Assembly (NCBI RefSeq): GCF_029318685.1
Contig: NZ_CP119677.1
Location: 3,091,001-3,155,000, forward strand
Reading direction: 5' to 3'
DNA from: Ruminiclostridium papyrosolvens DSM 2782
GTDB lineage: Bacteria > Bacillota > Clostridia > Acetivibrionales > DSM-1351
DNA: 64,000 nt
The notes beneath the pieces are model-generated. The model was not told where the DNA came from and did not search any database. It saw only the letters and a list, made by a program, of their open reading frames with translations. The translations under genes were made by a program, and so were the position numbers. Shown one piece after another: positions 57,003-64,000 of the stretch. Positions within the stretch are counted from its first letter, which is position 1, and every line of letters starts with the position of its first letter.

Positions 57003-57909
57003 CTTTATCCCCTCCATTCATGAACTTTAATGAAACAAATGAGAATATAGCTATTACTACAAACATTCCATATGCTACAGCACTACCATAGCCATATTGA
57101 GAGTTCTGGAACGCCCCCTTACTCATAAGCATTACCAAAGTCAATACTGCACCATCAGGGCCTCCTGAATATGGTCCGGTTTGATAATTTCCCTGAGTAT
57201 AAATAATATTTGGTTCATCAAAGGTCTGGAAACCACCTATAAGGGATGTGATAACCATATATATTATTATAGGCTTTATCATTGGAAGAGAAATATTCCA
57301 AAAATTATGCCATGCTCTGGCTCCATCAACACGTGCAGCCTCGTACAATTCCTCCGGTACTGATACAAAACCGGCTATGAAGAACAGTACGCAATATCCT
57401 GTGTATCTCCACAGCATGATAACTGCAATAACTACTTTAGCTAATTTGGGACTTGCAAGATAATCAATGGGCTCTTTAAGAATATGGAGTTTCAATAAGA
57501 TAGCATTAATTGTTCCTGATGAACCGCCGTCAAAGAAGAATGCCCACAACAATCCCGCAGCTATCGGTATAACAAGATATGGTGTAAAAATTGCAGTTTT
57601 AAAAACTTCTTTATGCCTGACAAGCTTTGAATTAATCATATAGGCAATAATTACTGCAAATATCAACTGCAATGGTATTAACATAAGCATAATGATTGCA
57701 GTATTTTTAAGAGCTAAAACAAACTCCCCATTTTCAAACATTCTTTGGTAATTTGCTAATCCTATAAATTTTATTCCCGTGTATCCGTTCCATTCATTAA
57801 GGCTCATATACAACGTAAATACTATAGGAATTAATGAAAATGCTATGAAAAGTAGGAAGTAAGGTGCCATGAAAAGATAAGGTGTTGATTTCTTTGAGAG
57901 ATTTTTCAT
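56989..57909 (-). CDS. cuaB: Cellodextrin ABC transporter permease CuaB
   Basis: MalF-type sugar permease, 306 residues, six membrane segments. EAA loop: ELYEAARVDGARAWHNFWNISLPMIKPIIIY. Pairs with CuaC. It is preceded by a 9-bp hairpin in the cuaA-cuaB gap, which may favour higher yield of the binding protein. No ATPase gene is present in the cluster, so a shared MsiK-like ATPase elsewhere is expected. Confidence 0.9.
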   Translation of the reverse strand: MKNLSKKSTPYLFMAPYFLLFIAFSLIPIVFTLYMSLNEWNGYTGIKFIGLANYQRMFENGEFVLALKNTAIIMLMLIPLQLIFAVIIAYMINSKLVRHKEVFKTAIFTPYLVIPIAAGLLWAFFFDGGSSGTINAILLKLHILKEPIDYLASPKLAKVVIAVIMLWRYTGYCVLFFIAGFVSVPEELYEAARVDGARAWHNFWNISLPMIKPIIIYMVITSLIGGFQTFDEPNIIYTQGNYQTGPYSGGPDGAVLTLVMLMSKGAFQNSQYGYGSAVAYGMFVVIAIFSFVSLKFMNGGDKDGAI

Positions 57910-57958
57910 TACTAACCACCCCCGTGTGCTTGATTAAGTACAAACAGTAAAATAATCA

Positions 57959-57983
57959 AGGAGAGGGAATTTCACCCTCTCCT
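57959..57983 (-). other. Hairpin between cuaA and cuaB
   Basis: AGGAGAGGG pairs with CCCTCTCCT around a 7-base loop, followed by an imperfect T-rich stretch. It probably causes partial termination or 3'-end protection of cuaA mRNA. Confidence 0.6.
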
Positions 57984-58015
57984 AAATCATCAATAACATT
58001 CAGATAATTCCGAAA

Positions 58016-59365
58016 TTACTTCAATTCAGGAACATTTTTCTTCATATCAGCAATCATGAAATCAACTGCTTCTTGAGCTGTCTTTCCTTTTTTGATTTCC
58101 TGTAATCCTTTTACGAAATTAGCTTCAAGGAAGTTGTCATACTTTCCGAGTGACTTAACTTTAACTGCATCCATGTTATCCATGTAGAATTGTCCTACAT
58201 CCTGGCCACCCCAGTATTCTTCTTTTTGGCTGAAGAAACCTGGTTTATCAATAAATTCTTTAACAGGAGTAATATTCATACCAGTTGTAAATGAGTTTTT
58301 AACACCTTTTTCATTAAGTATCTGGTCAGCTATGTAACCCCAAGCTGCTTCCTTAACCTTTGAATCCTTCCAGATTGACAATGCAGTTCCACCCCAGTTA
58401 AACATTCCGCCTGGAGCTACTGTTACACCCCAGTCACCTTTGCCCTTAGCATCGTTTGGCTCTATAACGTACTTGAGGAACCAAGGTGCTGCAGCTGCAA
58501 ATACATCTTCGCTCTTAGCAAATGATGCATTCCATGCTGGAGTCCACATGTCATATTTGTTGAGAACTCCGGCTTTCCACATCTTTTCTATAACTTGGAA
58601 AGTAGGAAGATAAACTTCGTTAAACTTGATTGTTCCGTCTTGAATTGGATTTTCAGGATTATATCCGTCAACTATGTGGAATATATCTCTTACTGATCTG
58701 AATGCGAAAACCTTCTTACCATTTATCTTAGCATCCTTGAAGGCAGCAATTACATCATCCCAAGTCTTAAACTTATCTGCCAATGCTTTAGGATCATCAG
58801 TATTGAATAATGCCTTTGTCATGCTTCTTCTGTAAGCAACACCTGATGGGTTAAACTGAGTTGGAGCTCCCAGTACCTGTCCCTTGGCGTCTGTAACAAG
58901 TGGTAATGACTTTTCAGCCAATTTGCTCTTGTCAAAGTTAAATGGAGCTTGTGAAAGATCTTGACAAATATCCATATCAAAGAGAGTTCCTCTGAAACCA
59001 ACTTCTCCTCTGATTACATCTGGTAAAGCTGTTTTTGCCGCTACTGCAGTCTGTATTTTCTTAACATAGTCTGCACTTGCAACTGGTACTGATTCAACCT
59101 TTACATTTGGATATCTGGTATTGAAATCAGCGATTGATGTCTTAAGCTGATCCTGGTTTTCCCAGTTCCACATTACTATTGTTCCAGTAGCCTTTGTAAA
59201 GTCTGTTGATGTAGCTGCTGGTGAAGATGTAGATGCTACTGAGCTAGTGCTGGCTGCTGAGTTTGATGCTGAAGCAGTACTGTCACCTGACTCTGTGTTT
59301 CCACATGCAGCCATACCCAGTACCATAACGCCTGTTAAAACAGAAGCTATTACCTTTTTAAACAT
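58016..59365 (-). CDS. cuaA: Cellodextrin-binding lipoprotein CuaA
   Basis: Extracellular solute-binding protein of the type 1 sugar family. The 449 residues have a lipoprotein signal with lipobox VLGMAACGN (Cys21). A Ser/Ala/Thr-rich linker (25-55) is followed by the binding domain with IVMWNWENQDQLKTSIADFN. GGAGG precedes the ATG. First gene of the transporter operon, after a terminator that closes the regulator unit. Confidence 0.93.
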   Translation of the reverse strand: MFKKVIASVLTGVMVLGMAACGNTESGDSTASASNSAASTSSVASTSSPAATSTDFTKATGTIVMWNWENQDQLKTSIADFNTRYPNVKVESVPVASADYVKKIQTAVAAKTALPDVIRGEVGFRGTLFDMDICQDLSQAPFNFDKSKLAEKSLPLVTDAKGQVLGAPTQFNPSGVAYRRSMTKALFNTDDPKALADKFKTWDDVIAAFKDAKINGKKVFAFRSVRDIFHIVDGYNPENPIQDGTIKFNEVYLPTFQVIEKMWKAGVLNKYDMWTPAWNASFAKSEDVFAAAAPWFLKYVIEPNDAKGKGDWGVTVAPGGMFNWGGTALSIWKDSKVKEAAWGYIADQILNEKGVKNSFTTGMNITPVKEFIDKPGFFSQKEEYWGGQDVGQFYMDNMDAVKVKSLGKYDNFLEANFVKGLQEIKKGKTAQEAVDFMIADMKKNVPELK

Positions 59366-59690
59366 TTTAAAATCCTCCTTTTTGTTTTAGCAATTCATAA
59401 TGAAAAGCTTACATATGTGCTATTGAAGCACTTTGCAACATTAATTCTATAAAAATAGACTTTCTTTCTAAATAGATAATGTTGCTTTATGTTTTAATAT
59501 TTTGACTATATGGGTATGGCAAGAAATTGCACTAAAAAAGACACATATTCTTACAAATATGTGTCTTTTTTGACGATTTTCATTATTTTTTAAAATTGTG
59601 GGTCTAATTTTGTCCATAGATAAAACATGGTTACGTACAATTATTTCCATTAAAGGTCAATATTGAACACCTTGCTAATATAATAAAAAA
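59366..59690. other. cuaR-cuaA intergenic region with dyad and terminator
   Basis: Holds a strong bidirectional terminator (59534-59571) after cuaR. A dyad GTGCT-ATTGA-AGCAC (around 59417-59431) lies between a candidate promoter TTGCAA/TATGTA (17-bp spacer) on the minus strand. The dyad could be an operator for CuaR or a catabolite regulator. Confidence 0.5.
59534..59571 (-). terminator. Terminator after cuaR
   Basis: A 16-bp stem (AAAAAAGACACATATT/AATATGTGTCTTTTTT) ends the cuaD-cuaS-cuaR unit and separates it from cuaA. Confidence 0.9.
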
Positions 59691-61307
59691 CTAAAATAAA
59701 CTATCTCTGTATTCAGAGGGTGTCATTCCGGAATATTTTTTAAATAGCTTTGAAAAATAGTGTGGGTCAGAAATACCAACTTTCTCTGCAACTTCATAGG
59801 TCTTATATTTTACATCCTTTAGAAGTTCCTTTGCTTTATCAATCCTTACATCATTAAGATAGTCTACAAAACTTTTTCCCAACTCTTTTTTGAACATCCT
59901 GCTAATATAGAAAGTACTTACGTATATATTTTCCGCTACTTCATTAAGCGTTACCTGCTCATTGTAATGTTCTTGTATATAATCTATTGCTTTTCTCAAT
60001 ATAAGTTTTATACTTTTATTATTAAAACTGTTAACTTTTGATGCTATTTTTATAGATACTTCTTCCAGGAGTGAGTTAAGTTCTTCTGCTTTGTCTGTCT
60101 TTTCTATGAGCTTTATTAAGCTTGCTATATCCTCACCTTCTGAATATTTTCTGTCCGTGTCTACAGACGAAACTGATATTCTGATGTTATTTATTGAGGA
60201 CAATGTAGTATAATAAAAATTTCTCATGTAGTGTATATTTATATTGTTTTTGGTCAGATAATCGGATATAAGTTTTGTATTTTCTCTTACTCCAGTCTCA
60301 TTTCCAGATTTTATATTTTCAATAATCTGTTTTTGATACTTGTCCAGAGTAGAATAGTCTTCATATCTGAAAAATGAGTTTAAGTCACTATACTGAATTA
60401 TGGAGTTTTCCCCCATATAACTCTTATATTCCAAAGAGCCCAGACATTCTTTCAGTTTGTCGGGAAGCTCAAGAGCTTCTTTTCCATTTGAGCTGACAGC
60501 TATAGTAACAGTAAAACCAAATCCGTTATTTATAACCTCCTGCAGATAATCACATTTTTCACTTACCTTCTCTATATCCAAAAGTAAATTATCAGATTTC
60601 TGTATTATAAAACCTACTCTGTTACTGCTGAGCATAATGCTTAAAACTTCATAATTCTCTGCAAATATTTCTTCAAAGGATTTAACGATTCCAAATTGAT
60701 AGAGATGTTTATCATACAACGAACTGTTTGATTTATCATTGTAGTCATTTTCCATTACAACCAAAACAAAATTACGTATTGATATATCAAAAAGCTTCAT
60801 TTTTTCATATATTTCATTTTCACTTGTGTTTAGTCCGTATATAATATCATATAGAAGTTTTTCTCTGAGTACAGGAATGTTTTGCTCAAAAAGCATTCGA
60901 AACCGCTCAATTTCATTGTGCTTGTCCTTTTGTTCATTTAGTTCATTAACTGCCTTTGCCAGTACTGAGGTCAGTTCTTCAATTTTGGAGGGTTTAAGAA
61001 GAAAATCAAATGCTCCGCATTTAATAGCTTTCTGTACATAATCAAAATCTCTGTACCCTGTCAGTATTATTATTTTTGTGTTTGGAACAATCTCCTTTGC
61101 CTGCTTAATCATTTCCAAACCATCCATTCCAGGCATACGTATATCTGTTATAATTACTTCCGGCAGATATTTTTTTATCAGCTCAATTCCTTCGATACCG
61201 TCACAGGCATCTGCACAAACCTCGCAATCAAGCTGTTTCCAATTAATAATGTTTTTGATACCTTTACGTATAATGGATTCATCATCAATTATTAGAACCT
61301 TGTACAT
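59691..61307 (-). CDS. cuaR: AraC-type response regulator CuaR
   Basis: YesN-type regulator, 538 residues. The N-terminal receiver has phosphoacceptor Asp55 (VIITDIRMPGMDG) and Lys in LLKPSK. A long central linker follows. The C-terminal AraC helix-turn-helix pair is YNEQVTLNEVAENIYVSTFYISRMFKKELGKSFVDYL and VAEKVGISDPHYFSKLFKKYSGMTPSEYR. GGAGAG precedes the ATG, which overlaps the end of cuaS by 23 bases. It should activate cuaABC-cbpA. Confidence 0.93.
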   Translation of the reverse strand: MYKVLIIDDESIIRKGIKNIINWKQLDCEVCADACDGIEGIELIKKYLPEVIITDIRMPGMDGLEMIKQAKEIVPNTKIIILTGYRDFDYVQKAIKCGAFDFLLKPSKIEELTSVLAKAVNELNEQKDKHNEIERFRMLFEQNIPVLREKLLYDIIYGLNTSENEIYEKMKLFDISIRNFVLVVMENDYNDKSNSSLYDKHLYQFGIVKSFEEIFAENYEVLSIMLSSNRVGFIIQKSDNLLLDIEKVSEKCDYLQEVINNGFGFTVTIAVSSNGKEALELPDKLKECLGSLEYKSYMGENSIIQYSDLNSFFRYEDYSTLDKYQKQIIENIKSGNETGVRENTKLISDYLTKNNINIHYMRNFYYTTLSSINNIRISVSSVDTDRKYSEGEDIASLIKLIEKTDKAEELNSLLEEVSIKIASKVNSFNNKSIKLILRKAIDYIQEHYNEQVTLNEVAENIYVSTFYISRMFKKELGKSFVDYLNDVRIDKAKELLKDVKYKTYEVAEKVGISDPHYFSKLFKKYSGMTPSEYRDSLF

Positions 61308-63168
61308 AATAACTCTCCTTAGTATTGAATGTTTGAAGCGGCAAAGAAACCGTTACTTTAGTAAATATGTTAACACTGCTCTCTATTTTGATACCATACT
61401 TTTCACCATAGAAGAGTTTTATTCTTCTATTTACATTATCAATTCCTATACTCTTATTTTTCTTTTCTCTAAGAGATTTAAAGTACGTGTCATTATCCAT
61501 TTCCAGACTCTTATTTAGCTTAATTAGATCTTCTTTTGATATTCCGTTGCCGTTATCAATTACTTCCAGCACCAGCAAATCTTCCTGTATTCTGGCATTG
61601 AGCATAATGACCCCTTTTTCTCTGCTGTTTTCCACTCCATGATAGACAGCATTTTCAATTAGCGGTTGTATGAGAAGTCTTGGAATCTTTATATACAGAA
61701 CTTGAGGGTCTATTTCTTTTTTTAGTGTTATTTTATCTTCAAATCTGCGTTTTAAAAGGGATATATATTTATCTATGTACATAAACTCCTCTTCAATGGG
61801 TATAAGCCTGTCATCCCTTCCTATACTGGCTTCAAGCAGTGTAGAGAGGTCCGTTACTGTATCGCTTATCTCAGGTACATTATTTAGCCGTGCCATCCAG
61901 TTTATTGATTCCAGTGTATTAAAGAGAAAATGAGGGTTTATTTGTGACTGTAACGCTTTCAGTTCAGCCTCTTTTCGAGTAATCTGTTCCCTGTAAATCC
62001 AGGTAACCAGATGGTCAATCTCTTTAGTCATATTATTGAAAGTTTTGTGCAAGAAGCCCAATTCATCATTTCTGTCAACCTCAATGTAACTCTCAGGTAT
62101 ATTGTTTATGTTCATATTTTTCATTGCCTTTACCAATCTGTTAATTGGTTTTATCATATCAAAAGACATATAAAAGCTGACTACAGAAAGTAATATAATA
62201 GATGCAAGACAGAGCATAATTATCCTGTTTCTCAATATATTTACGTCGGAGTATAACTCGTCTAAAGGAACAAATGTAACTATTCTCCAATTAATATTAT
62301 CTTTTAAATATGTATAAGCAACAAAAATTTTATTTTTCTGGTCTATAAAAGAATCCTCATCATAAGGCGTATTCCTTATTATGTATTTATATTTTTCTAA
62401 GGCTGATTTATTCTTTGAAACAATTATATCACTATTTGGTGAAAGTATTGTAGTATTTTGCATAACCTCAGATTCGAGACCCTTAAGGACATCCTTTAAA
62501 GAGTCCATTTTTATTTGAACTACCAACATTCCTATTTCCGTATAATTATCTCTGTTGTATACCTTTTTTACTAAATAAGCATTCTTCACAACTCCTGAAG
62601 ACGTTTCAAAAAACCAGGCTGCTTTTCTGGAAACTTCATCAGCCTTCTCACTCATTCTGGAGTATTCTCTGTTCACTACTGACCGGAGCTCCGAATCAGT
62701 ACTCGGATAACGTCTCGGCAGTACCAAACCACTATCTGTTATTATACAGATAGAATTTATTTCCGGTCTGTTTCCTTTTACCGTTATAAATAGGTTTGTT
62801 AACTGAGAATCTATTTCATGAATACTCATTTGCGTTAAATCATTATTATCATTACCCGTGTCATAGCTGATTAAAGCGTCATATATATTTTTATCCATAC
62901 TTATGTCGCCGGATATGTTTGTTAAGTTTGTTACCGTATCCTGTAGTCTTAACCCAATAGAGCTAAGTACGTCATTAGAATACGAAATAGATTTGCTGTT
63001 AATAATTTCTTCTGAACTCTTATACGCAAAAAACCCTACAAATATAAGAGGAATTAAAATTTGCAGATTTACTACAAGCAGCAATTTCTTTTTTATTGAT
63101 ATGTTTTTATAAAATTGTAAACTTCTAAGTATTTTAGAAAATATGCTTGAAGTAATTTTATTTATCAT
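61285..63168 (-). CDS. cuaS: Sensor histidine kinase CuaS (YesM type)
   Basis: 627 residues. TM1 lies near 27-48, a large extracytoplasmic sensor spans about 50-305, TM2 about 308-328, then HAMP and a His_kinase domain with the phosphorylated His in LQSQINPHFLFNTLESINWM, followed by an HATPase lacking a classic HisKA (PRLLIQPLIENAVYHG, DNGNGI). This class pairs with AraC-type regulators. Preceded by GGTGGGA. It is coupled to cuaR and follows a binding-protein gene that may feed it the signal. Confidence 0.93.
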   Translation of the reverse strand: MINKITSSIFSKILRSLQFYKNISIKKKLLLVVNLQILIPLIFVGFFAYKSSEEIINSKSISYSNDVLSSIGLRLQDTVTNLTNISGDISMDKNIYDALISYDTGNDNNDLTQMSIHEIDSQLTNLFITVKGNRPEINSICIITDSGLVLPRRYPSTDSELRSVVNREYSRMSEKADEVSRKAAWFFETSSGVVKNAYLVKKVYNRDNYTEIGMLVVQIKMDSLKDVLKGLESEVMQNTTILSPNSDIIVSKNKSALEKYKYIIRNTPYDEDSFIDQKNKIFVAYTYLKDNINWRIVTFVPLDELYSDVNILRNRIIMLCLASIILLSVVSFYMSFDMIKPINRLVKAMKNMNINNIPESYIEVDRNDELGFLHKTFNNMTKEIDHLVTWIYREQITRKEAELKALQSQINPHFLFNTLESINWMARLNNVPEISDTVTDLSTLLEASIGRDDRLIPIEEEFMYIDKYISLLKRRFEDKITLKKEIDPQVLYIKIPRLLIQPLIENAVYHGVENSREKGVIMLNARIQEDLLVLEVIDNGNGISKEDLIKLNKSLEMDNDTYFKSLREKKNKSIGIDNVNRRIKLFYGEKYGIKIESSVNIFTKVTVSLPLQTFNTKESYYVQGSNN

Positions 63169-63216
63169 TGTCCCACCATATCCTAAACACGAGTAATTGA
63201 CTAAATGCTATTTTAA

Positions 63217-64000
63217 TCATTGTAACCTATTCAAAGCTTTTTCCCATATTTCTTCTGCAGAGATTTTATTATCAAGATATCTTGGAAACTCCTTAACAAT
63301 AACCTTTTCCCATGTGCTTCTATCTATTATGTGATCAGGAATTGCACACCGATTTTCTTCCAGGGTTTTTTCATAAACACCGATACTTTGTTGCGCCAAT
63401 GCGTTATAGGGGGTCTCCATTGATACGTTTAATGTGCTGAATAGTCCTGATTCCTTGTATAAATAATCTGATGTGGCCTTTGACGTAAGGAATTTTATAA
63501 GTTTGAGAGTATTTTCTTTACCTTCAGGTGTACTCCAGGCGCTTTTGCTTATATAAAAGGTCCCACCACCTAAACCCGCAGGTATTTTACTACTTCCATT
63601 TCCCATAGCCGGAAACGGTATCATCTCAACTGTTTTATCAAACTTCCCAAAGTAGGCTGCAAACCATGATCCCTGAACTATCATGGCTGCCTGTTTCTTT
63701 ATAAATAGGTTATTTCTTTCTTCGCTGGTTATGGATATTAAATCGTTTGGAAATGCATGCATTTCATATAATTCCTTCATATATTTCATTGCATCTATGT
63801 AGCAGTTGTTTATCTTATTATTGACTATAAACTTTTCTACTCCTTCGTTTCCTCCAAGGCTTGCAATCATGTTCTGATATATATATGAGCCTTCGGCTGT
63901 GGCGTTATAGGCTATAGGTGTAATGTTATGCTTATTAAATATATTTATTGCATTTTTAAGCTCCTGATAATTTTGAGGTATTTTTACACCAAATTGCTGA
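63217..64000 (-). CDS. cuaD: Extracellular solute-binding protein CuaD, partial (N-terminus beyond window)
   Basis: C-terminal 260 residues of a type 1 sugar-binding protein. The frame stays open to the window edge. The visible sequence includes FGVKIPQNYQELKNAINIF, MIVQGSWFAAYFGKFDKTVEMIPFPAMGNG and a long domain ending FPRYLDNKISAEEIWEKALNRLQ. It sits 48 bases upstream of the sensor kinase and apart from the transporter permeases. It is likely a cellodextrin sensor of a three-component system rather than a transporter subunit. Confidence 0.88.
   Translation of the reverse strand, partial: QQFGVKIPQNYQELKNAINIFNKHNITPIAYNATAEGSYIYQNMIASLGGNEGVEKFIVNNKINNCYIDAMKYMKELYEMHAFPNDLISITSEERNNLFIKKQAAMIVQGSWFAAYFGKFDKTVEMIPFPAMGNGSSKIPAGLGGGTFYISKSAWSTPEGKENTLKLIKFLTSKATSDYLYKESGLFSTLNVSMETPYNALAQQSIGVYEKTLEENRCAIPDHIIDRSTWEKVIVKEFPRYLDNKISAEEIWEKALNRLQ

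Noticed and set aside
59468-59650. 60-codon minus-strand frame between cuaR and cuaA
   Set aside because: Runs through the terminator hairpin and has no ribosome site.
1-64000. CRISPR array, rRNA or insertion sequence
   Set aside because: No regularly spaced repeats, rRNA sequence or transposase frame seen anywhere in the window.

Overview
The window comes from a low-GC, endospore-forming, cellulolytic Clostridia-type Firmicute. Three things indicate this: sigE-sigG-spoIIGA next to ftsAZ, CotF-like coat genes, and a cellobiose phosphorylase beside a cellodextrin ABC transporter with a dedicated signalling system. The order and content of the right end match the cua/cbpA cluster I recall from Ruminiclostridium (Clostridium) cellulolyticum, so that species or a close relative is my best guess.

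Layout. 1-11.1 kb (minus strand): topA (partial), dprA, comM, nrdR, a PRC-barrel gene, sigG, sigE, spoIIGA, ftsZ, ftsA and sbp. 11.1-12.9 kb: ftsQ, then the 3' part of murA. 12.9-23.5 kb: murT-gatD, a T-box-controlled DAHP synthase, an unknown gene, a lytic transglycosylase, coaE, polA, an ECF sigma/anti-sigma pair and a response regulator. 23.5-23.8 kb: the 5' part of murA. 24-31 kb: two CotF-like genes, a Trk/Ktr potassium system, tyrS with a T-box, a DUF421/DUF4363 pair, a cation exchanger and tRNA-Val. 31.7-43 kb: an MFS transporter, a membrane protein, an SDR, a YkgJ/DJ-1 fusion, a CYTH protein, yqeY, rpsU, a HIT protein, alaS with a T-box, a HAD phosphatase, argJ and cheW. 43-53 kb: a chemoreceptor and a phosphate regulon (pstS, pstCA, pstB-phoU-phoPR) with three Pho-box arrays. 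53-64 kb: cbpA, cuaCBA, cuaR, cuaS and cuaD (partial).

The main discovery is that murA is split into two complementary, undamaged halves that lie 10,559 bp apart in the same orientation. Joining them at a shared 4-bp CACC restores an uninterrupted 418-codon MurA, with the join one codon before the catalytic Cys. The two inner ends of the intervening segment, when abutted, form a dyad with 16-bp arms (13/16 matched) around a 2-bp centre, which looks like a site-specific recombinase site. The segment carries core genes (polA, coaE, murT-gatD) and no recombinase. This is therefore not an ordinary prophage, but either a developmental-type excisable segment acted on in trans or the product of a recombinase-driven chromosomal translocation. 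An outward-facing promoter in its left end could now drive the ftsQ-sbp-ftsA-ftsZ division genes.

How the genes work together: envelope synthesis and division (murA, murT/gatD, ftsQAZ) sit beside sporulation control. Phosphate uptake is self-regulated through PhoPR and Pho boxes. CuaD/S/R probably sense extracellular cellodextrins and switch on CuaABC import, after which CbpA cleaves cellobiose phosphorolytically in the cytoplasm.
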